Of a stretch of 64,000 nucleotides of DNA, positions 25,201 to 38,200 are shown piece by piece (positions within the stretch are counted from its first letter, which is position 1; the number at the start of each line of letters is the position of its first letter). Origin of the DNA: Pelodera strongyloides (taxonomy: Eukaryota; Nematoda; Chromadorea; Rhabditida; Rhabditidae); assembly GCA_036852015.1 (NCBI GenBank), contig JAANDG010000103.1, positions 248,001 to 312,000 of the forward strand. The letters are read 5' to 3'. Both the position numbers and the translations under genes were made by a program. The notes below the pieces were generated by a model. That model saw nothing but the letters and a program-made list of their open reading frames with translations. It had not been told where the DNA came from and did not search any database.

Positions 25201-28200
25201 AGCTTCCCTAGTTTATCTTGTTTACTCACGTTATCGGAAAAAAGATCAATACTCACCCTTTTTACCTAATATCTTCCCTAGGGAGTAATTGAAGAAACTT
25301 TTCTTATGCTCTTTGTTTAAGTTTACCTTTGTACAATCAAACTAAAGCATAAAAACAAGGTGATTTTGTAGTGAGCCCATCCCTTTAAATTGTGTCTGTT
25401 TTTTTTTGTTTCTTTATTTTCTATAAGGGATAATAAAAATGGCAAAGGGTAATTGTCTCTATACAAACAAGGCAGGACAATTGCCCTTTTTGCATTTCGG
25501 ACCGATCAATCCACCACTTTATCACCTAATATCTCCGTGAGTACTGAAATAGAACACTACTTTTTGTATTCCAAATTTTTATTATAAAGAAAAAAAAACA
25601 GACACAATTTAAGGTGAACCGATCCCTTTAACACACGCTCGTTGTAAAAAAATACATTGAAAAACAAATACCTGGCACTCCTTCGGCCGTAGCACTGAGT
25701 ATTTCGTAGGTGTATCCTTGCATCTTGGCATTTGCCCATTGCACCTCACGCATGCCAGCCTCACTACTTCTAAAACACTTATATTGTAAAAATATCGTTG
25801 GGAGGCTCACATTGAGACTACGGTAACTCATTTGTGGCACGATAGTTTTAAAAGTGATGTAATTGTTTGTTCATGAAAAACTCGAGAAACCGCACCGTCA
25901 GGAATCAAACAACAATAAAAGGTAACGTCTAACATCTTATCATCATTTTATATGATGCCAACCTCGTATCATCATTTTATATGATGCACACTTATATTAT
26001 ATATAATGTGACAATAAATTATTATTATTATTAAATGACGCACCGATTCACTTTAGTGGTAGTTGCTCCTCTGACCGCGTCGCTGTTCTCGTTGACTATC
26101 ACCATAGCGGAGGCATTGAGCGGCGGCTCGCCGAGATCGATTGCCCATACCTTTAAAATTGTTCCGTAGGTATAAGGAGGAAAGATAACCTAACAAGGTC
26201 AGAAGCTCTATTTGCAATTGTCTAATTAGCCAATTAGACAATTGCAAATAGAGCTTCTGACCTTGTTAGGTTTCTCGGAACACTTATTTAGTAACGTCTA
26301 CTACATATAATAAAACATAAATCTAATAAAATGAAAACATGAAAGTTTCAAAACAAGACATCTGTGGAATAAGAAATAGTGTGTTAAATTAAAAGTGAAA
26401 ATCTATTGGCTTGTTAACTATATGATAAATGCAATTGACCAGGCTAATTATATGGACTATGAACTGACTTAAATAGACCCTCGTGTCCCTAATGTGTAAA
26501 TGCACCAACTATCCTCCTAACAGGGGACCTACTGGTTAGTATATGGAAAGACGCACCTTAAATTCGGCTACAGAATCCTTCCCGAAGACGTCCGTGCCAT
26601 TGTAGATGACGTGGCCCTCGTCGTCGATGTAGAATCTGAGAGAGTTTGTATGACGGAGAACACAAGAAAGAGATGGGAGAGAGAGAAAGCGAGAGAGAGA
26701 GAAAGAGAAAGAGAGAGAGAGAGTGAGAGAGAGAGAGAAAGTGAGAGCGAGGGAGCACCAAGAGGAAACAAAGGGAAATTCAACGAAATAAAACGAACTT
26801 ACCGTTCGTCTTCTGCAACATAATAGGTGACGTTGTTCGGAGGTGCCGCATCGTCGTCCGTTGCCTCCACCCTTCCCACACTATCTCCAATATCGACCGT
26901 TTTCTTTACAGCAAACGAGTAATGGGTGGAGCCAAAGACGGGTCGATTGTCGTTGGTGTCCTAAAGATACCGTACTATATTACTTGAATACCATTGCGAC
27001 CATTGTGAGCTACGGATGCTTTACTTTCGCCAATACTTGATGTTGTCTGTGGTCAGACTATAACAATTCAGCAGATAATAATAAGTCCAGAGCGTAAATG
27101 AGTTGTTTTTGACAATTTTTGGCCTAACAATGAGCACAATGTAGCAATGATACTTGCTATCTCGTGAGACAACCGGGAATGTTTTTATGAGAGAAGCAGC
27201 TTTTGTGCTCAGTGGTAGTGACTCATGGTCCTACGGATACTCTCAATCTAATGCCACCCTAATCTAATTGTAATCTTCTACGGTTCGTAACGGCCCAACC
27301 TCAACCCTAATCGTTAGGTTCGCGGTTCCTCTTAGCGGTGGAGTACCGGAGTCGGTAGCTGTGACGACAAGTTCTATCGGGTGCGAGTTGAGACTCTCAC
27401 GGTCGATCTTACCCACGTACAGGATACCTGGAAAGATACGTTTCATGAATGTGATAAGATATTAGACAAGACTTTGCAGAGCTGCTGTTTCGTTATCCTC
27501 ATTCATGTGCATGGGCCTACAAGAAATTTAATCGTTCCTAAAACAAGATTCACAAAATGTATCTTGGAGTAGATGTGCAGGTTATGCATAAAATTCGAAT
27601 TCGGTTTTTCAGTTTTGTTACATTAAGCACTTAAAATATAACTGAAGATATAACAGTTGACATCTAAAATATAATGGTTGCTACCATTATTTATATCGAT
27701 CGGTAGCTGCGATGGCACTCCGCTAAGTGTGTAGGTGAGCAGTGCGTTCTCGCCGAGGTCTGCATCGCGAGCCTAAAGTAATGACTTCGAAAGTTACAAA
27801 ATGTCTGACGTAAACTACCCTCCCTTCCAATTTAAACCAATGGACGAGAATAAAAAAAATGAAGAATAGTGTACCGCAATTTTATGCTTGCTGGCGATTT
27901 CCTCAATCACGTCGATGATAAAGTGTTTTGATTCAAAAACTGGTTTGTTATCATTTTCGTCTTTGATGATCACCTTTACGGGCACGTCGGTGAAACGACC
28001 TAAAGCAAATATATTCTTTACAACGAAGTCAACGATAACTTTACACCCACATACTTTAACACCTCAGATTGCATACTAGCATGCTCCATCACTGTTCCGT
28101 ATTTGCTCACTCAGCCGACTCTAACCGTTTCAACAGTTTTAGTTTTGTCCACTCTGAGTGAGACGAAATTTCTACATCTAGAATCTAGTCTGCCAACTCA

Positions 28201-31200
28201 TTTCTAGGTAAACATTTAAGCTTTAACTTTAAAGGCATAACGCGTAGTTGCTTGTCCGTAGTTGTTACCCATAAGTTTCCTACCTCCTTTATCCGTGGCT
28301 CTGACGGAGAATGCGAACTGCGGATCTTCTTCTCTATCAACTGGTTTGGTGGAGAACAGAGTGCCGTTTTCGGAAATGTTGAATATCTCCTTTCCGTGGC
28401 CAACAATTGAATACTCAATTGGTCCGAAAACTGTGGAATCGGGGTCGGTGGCCTGAAAATGCTTCCGAAATATTTTTTTCCAAAACTCCCGTTATCCTAA
28501 AGCTCCCGGTATTCCCAGGTATGTATCTTTCAAACCCTCATTCACAGGGTCAAATACCTATAACAAGTATTTTTTTTAATAAATAAGTGACTGGTTTACA
28601 ACGCAGGCTTTCCCCCACATTTTACTAGGTCGGATTATTTTTTTTCTGCCATATTGGTTATATTGGATACCATTTTTTGGTTGAACAAAAAATCCTACCG
28701 TAATATCTCCAATCTTTGTGGCATTCGCATTCTCGTTCAGGTAGAAGAGAAAGTTATCCTCGGTGAATTTTGGGGAATTATCGTTGACGTCGAGAACTGC
28801 GATGACAATGCGACACGACCGGACACCCAGTGACATCTAAAGTGGAGCATTTCAGATGACTGTGAAAAGACACAAAATGTTTAACACTTGGCTAATATAC
28901 TACTAGATTCAGAACCTGTTGACGAGTTCTTCTCAGATTCTAGTTTGCGCTGAACAGGCAAGTTACATGAAATAAGCGATGATATAAAGAAGAAACCGCC
29001 GCAGTGAACGACAACGTGAAGTTTGCTCACGAAACAAATAACCCACATGTAGTGTGTACTTCTTCAACTTTTCATAATCGATTGCTTCTTTGTCTTTTAC
29101 GACGATTTCCACGCTGTTATTATTGGTGATTCTCGGCTCGAAAATTCCTTCGAAACCGTAGAGTTTGACGGCTGCCGGGTCCTGAAACGATGGGAATACT
29201 ACTGTAGGTCGTGGTCATCTACGAATCAATAAGAGATGCAAGGGGTGCTGTAGCTACTCATAGATGACACAAGGGTACAAGCATAAGAAGGGACAAGATA
29301 AAATCACCTGAAATTGTCTTTGTTTCTATATACCGACTATGTACCAGAAAAGGACCATATCACAAATCACTGTGATATATGGGCAGAAACGTGATACTAC
29401 AACGTGTACGAAGCGGGTTTAAAGCGAAGTACCGGCCGGTTTTTGAAACGCATCTCAAGTACTTGCATTCCTATGCATTTATGCAACGTGGGGTCTAATT
29501 GGGGTCAAGTTTTTATTCAAATTTTTGCTCATTTGCATATGTTGCATAAGAAAGCAGGTGTACGCAATGCGTGACAAAAAGCGGCCTGTATTGGGCGTGG
29601 CAATTGTGATATTGGCCAATTAGCGCGAAGTGGCGTGACAACTGCGATAAATAGTTGGGTATGACTGGCAATGGCAAATTGCTGAATACTGCCTGAATTT
29701 TGCGCTTGAAAATTAGAAAAATATTGCATCCTACTATATTTGACATGGAGAATCAGATGGAATCATCAAAAATAGGGGCCATTTGAAATGGGCCTGACCC
29801 TTTAAAAGGTCACCCTATTACCAAACTTTAGGCCTTCGGAAAACGCTAAAGCAACTGCCAAATTGAATGCGATAAACAGAAATGAAAAAGCGTAAGTAAG
29901 TATATTAGCTAACCTCAGCCGAAGGCAGATTAATTGTTCCTCCAACGTCAAATTGATCGGCACCTTCTTTAATCGTCCATTGTACGGTACCATTAGTGCA
30001 TAGTTCAACGACTTGAGCGTCCGACTTTGGTGGTACTGTAGTCAGCTGGAAATGAGCAGAACTTGTTTTAAAGCGTCCTAGTTTTTGGATCTTTTGTTGG
30101 ACAACTGACATATCGTCGTTGAATGCAAATGAGTATGAGTAGAAGAAAAACGAGCTGGATCCGAGCCAATTAGCATACTTCGTCTTCGTGGTCTACGTTG
30201 CCGTGTCACAAGAAAAACACGATTGAAAATAGACGACAAGTACGAGCTATGTCTAAGTTGCTCACCTTGATAGTTGGTTCCGTCGATGTGATCAGAAACT
30301 TGACCCGAACTTCGCCGTCGGTTTTCATGCCGATCTCGTCATCTTCCTTGGCCTGTAGTGAGTGCATGTAAGAGTAAATCCAGCAATTAAGGGTTAACAA
30401 ACGCAACTTCACAGAACAAGATCAAGTTCTCATAACTTTGATGTTCACATGCAAAAATACCAGCAAACCTGTCTTCAATCAATACATACCGTAACAGCAA
30501 TGCGTATATCTTTCGGTTCTGTGGGAATCGCCGTAAGTTTCACATTTCCCGTTTCGCGTTCAATTTCCAGCCACTCGTTCTCCTCCAGGCCGTAGACGAT
30601 CTTGTTGACAGTGTCAGCAGCCTCGTCGCCGTCACGGGCGCGCACTTCGAACACATGAAAGTTACAAGTTAACATACATGTGTAATGAAACAAAGAAACA
30701 ATAAATGGATAAGTAATATTAATATAAGAACCATATTAGCATTCTGTATAAGAATATATAGATTAAATGAAATAATGAAATTCAGTATCAAGCTCTAGCG
30801 TGATAACCCGTTTCCACAATAAAAAGGATTGAATGAGCTAACTGCCTCAAACTTATACATTTAGACAGCTGTGTTTGTGAAATTCCTTCAATATCTTTGA
30901 ACACCCAGTGTATATTCGACGGATGCCCATATCATAGAAATAATTATGTTGGCTTACCACTTGGTCAATCGAGGCCCCGGCGTCGACGAGGAAGACTTGG
31001 GAGAGATCAGTGACGAACACGGGAGGTACACTGAAATTGTTTCATATTGGCTTGTTACTCTATTCATAGTAGGGGGACCATTTATAATTTTTTAGTCACC
31101 CTACACTCTAGGGTGAAAAAAAACTGAAGATTACGCTATGACTGCATGGACCTCTCCGAAAAAGTATTTTGAGAACATTCCCAGTTATCGTAGTCCGAAC

Positions 31201-34200
31201 AACATACAATTAGAAATGAGGATTGTTGCTGTATGTCAAGAATTATGAAGTTTAAACTACAAACTACAAACTATATAATGGCAAGTTCCTCACTCTTGCA
31301 CGTCCTTCACTTGTACAGAGATTTCGATTTCGGTGTGTAAACTTTCGTTGCGATGCGGATCGCCATCGCGTGCCGTTACACGAACCTAGGATAGTATTAT
31401 TCATCAGTTATTCATCAATGAATCAACATGTTCCGCAACAATCGTGCGGACACGTTAGAAGCATTAGAAACTGGTGATCAATTAGTTACAGGAGGTAAGA
31501 TACGTGACCTTTGCTAGCGGTAACTTACTTGCCGGAGCTTATCGGTATGGCAGTGGGTAACGTTCAAGCAAAGAGCCAGCCCATAAAGCCTACCTGATGA
31601 CTTCTTTTCTGCTCGAAATCAAGTTTTCCTTTCAATCGCAACTTTGTTGTACACTTTCCCTGACTACATTGGCGCTTGTCGACCGAGAATAGGTCGTTCT
31701 AAAAATATGCAAAGGTAAAATATAAATATAAATTAAGATTATTTGAGCCGAGCAGAAAAATAGTACTTCGAAGTACGAGTCGTGTACAACCGTCAACGAT
31801 AAAGCTCTGGAAGACAAATATTTGCTTAAAGGGACAGGCCCATCAAAGTAAACCTATATTTACGACGTATTCATAATGTGTTTAGAGCATTTTTATTACA
31901 ATATATACAAACCAAATTTCACCTACTTTCGCCCTCGAGGACTTTTTCCGATGTGTTCATCATCATATGTATACCGTAAAACTGCAGAGATCGAAGCTGT
32001 CTACGCAAATTTATCAAGAAATTAAAATGCGAGCTAAATTTGCATATACACCTTGGAAGTCTGCAGCTTTATGGTATACATATGAGGATGAGCACATCGG
32101 AAAAAGTCCTCGAGGGCGAAAGTAGGTGAAATTTGGTTTGTATATATTGTAATAAAAATGCTTTATATACATTATGAACGTTTCGTAAATATAGGTTTAC
32201 TTTGATGGGCCTGTCCCTTTAAGTGAAAGCGAACTATTTTCCATATGGCTGCCCATCTACTAAATATTTATGGAAAAACCAATGCCGCCATTTTTCAATG
32301 GGGATGTCGATTCAAAAATTCAAACTGTAGGGTAATTGTCACTCTTTTTTCTATGTTTATGTCACTGCTTCAGGAGCCACAGTCACATGAAAAAAGCGTC
32401 CTAGTTCTCTTATTCTAAGCTATAAACTATCAGTCGGCTCACGCCGCCTGAGGCGACTTACATGGAAATATGATTGGTTTAGCATGGGCATACTTATATA
32501 CAAATTTCCAAACGTATCATAAGAAATTCACATAATAGGAAACACTGCATATGCATACTTCGATATTGAGCTGACAAACTCTTTTTATACCCGAACACGC
32601 GGAAGAAGAACTGTCGAAAATTTGCATTTCCGTAAAAATTACGCTACAGTTGCTCTTTTATATAATAAGATAGATAACCCACATCGACCGAGAAGGAGGC
32701 CATTCCGTTGATTCCAGTGTCCGGATCCCATGTTCTGAGTTCCGTTAATACGGTACCTTCCTCGGTATTCTGAAACATTTTAAAGAGTATTGTACGCGAT
32801 TTGTGAATGGACAAAATGATTTTCATGTATTATATGTAAATTTATGTGCATTATGTGGATTTTTGCGGCGCATTCTTTACTTGCTAGAACACAATTTGCG
32901 TAGCATACACATGAATGCAGTTGTGCAGCACATAAGTACCACAACCATGTGCCACACCGCTTTAATTTTTATTGCTGAGAACTGAATTCAGAGGCCATAT
33001 TCACTGCTCAATTCCCCATGGGGAATTCCCCGTCTTTTTCTCAGTGTGACTCACATTAGAATGCTATTGTCTGTCCCCAGGGACTATTTCCCCGAGGGAA
33101 TCGGAGTGGTGAATATGGCATATGGCCTCTGATGAAGAATTATCTTATTCGTCATATTTATTCAGATTCCTTGCAATGAAAATCCACGAAAATCCACGAA
33201 TACTCAAGAAAAAAAAAAAAAAAAAAAAGAAACAGCGAACCTCCGGTACTGTCAACACTGTCGGTGAATTGATAAAGACGGGAGCATTGTCGTTAACATC
33301 AACAATCTAAATAAATAAATAATTAAAGAAACATTCTTTCCACGAAACTATAAGAGCAATAAACTGCGAAGTGTAAAATCTCTATAGCAGTTATTTCTCG
33401 CATTACCTAATAATGGAAGACTTGACGTTTTTGTGAAACGAGCTCTGTTTAGCTAAATTCGCATGAACTATAATCCACCGAAAGGGAACTGCGTACGATT
33501 CACGAACCACGTATCACCCCGCTTTACAATACAGGCGAGTTACAAAGCAATGATGACCTGAATTTCCAGCGTTGCGCGTGACTTTTTCGGTCCTTGGAAT
33601 ACTAATGAGAATGATTCCCATCTTGAGCCGTCTGCATTCTCCTTCTGAAATTTATCGATTATTCTGAGTTTATCCATTAGTCGATTATCGATTTATCCGT
33701 AGTAAAACAATCGATACCTGATAAAGAGTTGCCTGTGTATTATTGTATTTTCGTCCATTTTATGTGCTTTCGGTGTTTTGTTCAACGACGAGTGTTATAC
33801 ATTTTTGTACGTAATAAATATTATTACTACCATAATTGCCGAGTAGCATAATAAGCTACGCTACGCCCAAAGTCTTATTACTGGCAGAGATTGCTTGCAA
33901 ATATTTTATACAATTTTTACTATGTGCTATACTATACCACCGCTTTCGAGGAAAAAAAAGAGAACATATTAGTAAAAACCTTTTGGTTTACAAGCTGACA
34001 GCAACTAACACAAGAACTTTCTTCTTTGCTCCTACGACTCGTTTATCCAATAAACATTTTTTATTATTAAAAGAAAGAAAGATGGACACATAACCCGAGG
34101 ACAAATCTTTTTTCTAACTCAACAGTTCTCTTATTCCTGATATGTTATGTTACCATATCTCGACACGGTAGTATGTTATTTGGGTAAACCCTTATGTTCA

Positions 34201-34389
34201 TAAGTTCATACCCTATTTTCAGCCAATCCATGTTTTTTGTAACGTGACAAAGAGACAAAGTGTCAGATATATGAACACTTTTGAGGTCCTATAAAACATG
34301 GATGGCGGTCTCGGCGTCAACTTCTTATATACAATCAGCGGAACTGTTTTTATGGTAGGATAGCCGTCACTTATTCTCGCTCTCTCTCC

Positions 34390-34441
<52 letters not shown>

Positions 34442-35166
34442 TCTTCCCCTTCTTTATCGCACGCACACTCTCTCTCTCTCTTTATCTCTCTCTTTGGATC
34501 GTTTCTCCCTCACCATTTCTATGCGTCTCTGTTTCCGCTAAGCCGACATTTAGCACCCAATCGAAATTTGCATATCTAAGCAGGGATAAGCGGTTGCTAG
34601 CAGCTAGTAAAGTTGCATGTGAATTATATGGCGTAAGATGTGAAATCGTTGAAATTTATGTTAGCTACAAAAAAGACGCAGTTTATGGAAATGCCAAAAG
34701 TAAGGAGGCAGACAACCAGGAGAACAGTAGTGTACATCAAAGGCAAATCACTCTGAACAGAGAGATAGATTGAGATTTCGTACGGGTGGAATATAACCAT
34801 ATTTACCGGTTTAGTAACAGGATTACGTGAAAAATTGTGCAGAAACACTTTATGACTTCCCATTGTGTGAAATTTTTTATGAATAGAATAGTCTTTGAAC
34901 TCTTGGTTTGCCTCAGAGGCAAACCCATGGTTAAGGATCACTGATATCAGTTACAAATCATATAACATCAAACCCGAAGTAAGCTCACAATGGGTGTGAA
35001 CTTACCCACACTTTATTCATCTAAATCATCAACTGAATTGTCCCAGTTTGAACGGCAATTCTCTACGATGTAATTAGCATGTATTATGCATTGAGTGGAT
35101 ATACAACTACAAGAGGGCTTCCCTCTCTCTAATTAGAATAGGGGAAGAGAGAGAGAGAGGAAGGAA

Positions 35167-35204
<38 letters not shown>

Positions 35205-38200
35205 AGGAGACAGAGTGGTATCGCTAAATAATTTGAGCTATAGTATACAGCTTCAACAATCGTTTGATCATTCCGTATGTATCACGCAGTGAGATTGAAC
35301 TTGCCAGCCCCCAAGCAAAATTTTCCAAAAACTTTGTCGCATTTTCCCCTCATTGTTTTGCAATAATAGAGAAAGAAGGGATACCCACTAGTGCCGTTAG
35401 ACTGCGCAAATTATTTGCCTCTTTTCGCGTCAAGATACACACTAATTTTACATGCTTCAGTGGTTAGGTAGAGAGTAACTGGACAAAAAGAAAGGTTTTT
35501 GGTTATGTAGATTTGTGGGTATTGAAAGTCAAAAACCTAAAGATTTCCATCAAAAGCTTGAACCTGAAGATGTGAAAATACGAGAACAAATGAATAAATA
35601 GGACAATGGAGAAATGGAGCAAAAATCAGGTGCTTATATTGAGAATCATTGACCTATATTTTCATTGAGCTATATTTTTTTTGTCATAGAGCTTATTGTT
35701 TTTGTTCCAGAACATAAAGTTCGTAAACAAACAAATATCTGTTAAGAATGCGTGTTTCATTTATCCAATGGGCCTAACAATCCTTGTAATCCTTGCGGCC
35801 GCGTATTTCTTAAGGCGAAATGCTAGCCCCTTTGGAAAATTTGCATATGATAAGCAAATCCTATGTATCCTATGCTAATTTTGCGCGATCGTCCACGGCA
35901 ATCGCGCAAAATTAGCATAGGATACATGGGATTTGCTTATCATATGCAAATTTTCCAAAGAGGCTGGCATTTCGCTTTAATATTTTGTAAAGTACATTTG
36001 CGAGATACGCTAGTTTCTCATTCTTCAGAGCATCCAAGAAAAAGAACTTTACGCGGGTTAAGCTACTTTTTGTATTGTTATGTATGGGGGGGGGGTAAGG
36101 TCGCCCATAACGGGACAAGAACAAAATATTTTCCGCTTCTTGAGGTTCTACCACGAATTTGGAAATCATAATTATAACGAAAGCTTCTGCGTAACAAGGT
36201 CAATATACCGATACGCAGTACATACCAAAAATTTCGAGAAATAATAGTTCTGCAACGAGAGTTTACACAAAAACGGGCTTCCACGGTTTGGTCTTAGAAG
36301 TACAGAAAAGCGTATAGTTGGTTTATGATATTATGGAATCCAAGCTACTCATTTCGGCTCAAATACTACATGTAAAAATAATTAGGGCATTCCTTATTTT
36401 TTTCCTGAATTTCCAGTACCCATCCTAGTTTCAGTTACCAGCATGTTAAAGGGATGGGTTCACTACAAAATCACCTTGTTTTTATGCTTTACTTTGATTG
36501 TACAAAGGAAAACTTAAACAAAGAGCATAAAAAATATTCCTTGAATTATTCCCTAGGGCAGATATTAGGTAAAAAAGGTGAGTATTGATCTTTTTCCGAT
36601 AAAGTTGTACTGCAAGATAAACTAAGGAAGCTAAGATATATGGCTGAAACACACTGTTTTTTCATTGTTTTATGTGAAATAAGCGATGAAGACTACAGTT
36701 TATTTTGCTCAAAACAGTGTGTTTCAGCCATATCTCTTAGCTTCCTTAGTTTATCTTGCAGTACAACTTTATCGGAAAAAGATCAATACTCACCCTTTTT
36801 TACCGAGTATCTTCCCTAGGGAATAATTCAAGGAATATTTTTTATGATCTTTGTTTAAGTTTTCCTTTGTACAATCAAAGTAAAGCATAAAAACAAGGTG
36901 ATTTTGTAGTGAACCCATCCCTTTAACCATTTCCATCCTCAATAAGTACTCAGTACTACCTCCTAATTGTAAGGCACCCTTTTAAAGACAAGAATACCCC
37001 TCATTCCAAAGGTACACACACTCCTAAGGTACCATTCTAATATACTATCGTAAAGTACCGTATGCTCCACTCCTAAGGTACTCTTCTGAGCCTTCGTATA
37101 AGGTACCACCATCCTAGGATACCCTAGTAAGGTACCCTCCTAAGGTAAGGCGCATAGTACAACTCACAATCATTTGAGCAACGTCAATTCTCCGTCTGTC
37201 AATAAGACGCGGAGCGTAACGAAGCGTGCCGCGGACCAAGCTTTAGGGCAAATAGCAAGCGGCCGACAAGTTTAGATTTAGAGCCTATAGCAGGCTGGCT
37301 ACCACGTTTAAAGCTGGAGAAAGCAAAGACAAACGAATTAGTGTCTGAACAAGTGTAATGTGAAAGGGCAAAACGTATGAGAAGATGGATGGATTACAAA
37401 TAGAATACCGGGTTATTTTAACCTCATAGGTTCAGAATTGGTGGCAATATAAGAAGTACAAAACTGCAAAAGAAGTAGCAATAAAAAAAGGTAATTGCAG
37501 GAAAATCAATTGTTTTCAGGGAATTTGTACATTACGAGTTTCAACATATCTCCGTAAAAGCTACTGTGTTTCAGAGTCGTTCATTGTGTTTTACACGAAT
37601 ACTTTTTTTCAGGCACGGGTCCATTTATTAAAAAATGTCTTTAAAAGGCAAAAAGAAACGTATGACGTTACCTTAAAATCTTTAAAAAATTATAAGAATA
37701 TCACTCACATCTGCATCAAGGTGTTTGTTAAGCTTCAGTGTCGAACATGTATCGTTTAGAGATGAAACTGAGAAAGTATGTGCCGGGTCTCCCTCAATAA
37801 TTTTCACTTTTCCTGTACAAATTGTCACCGGAATAGGGGTGTTCAAGGGAAAATTCTCCTCCAAAAGTAGAAATGACGGATCGACGATTAGATGGGAAGA
37901 GGCTGGAAATAATTAGAATTGTTTATTAAAAACCTGTTTGTTTTTTGCGCGATGCCCCTCAAAAACTGAATCGTCTACGACAGTTGGTTTGTAAAAAAAT
38001 TCGTCTCTAATTCACGAAAAACTGATCTAAAAGACACTGGCACTGGATCGTCTTTCGAATACAGTTTTTGGAAACTAGATGTGTATGTACTACTCATCTC
38101 TATATTTTATATAAATACCGTGTAAATGATTTTAGTCACATCGCTTCTCGGATTTCCAAAAATAGTCAGGCATAAATGTGAGAGAATTTGCACCGCGCGT

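Larger units (their letters stand above)
33645..37708. other. Largest cadherin intron (about 4.1 kb)
   Basis: It separates the exon finishing EC1 from the exon that follows the signal peptide. It contains CT and GA microsatellites (34375-34490, 35125-35215), a family E-related palindrome, a family A palindrome and a block rich in CCTAAGGTACC-like words (36955-37150). Short open frames, such as one at 34624-34941 (-), lack exon signals. Confidence 0.7.

Noticed and set aside
34624..34941. 105-codon minus-strand frame with a hydrophobic segment in the large cadherin intron
   Set aside because: EC1 is complete without it, and it has no acceptor/donor pair in phase.
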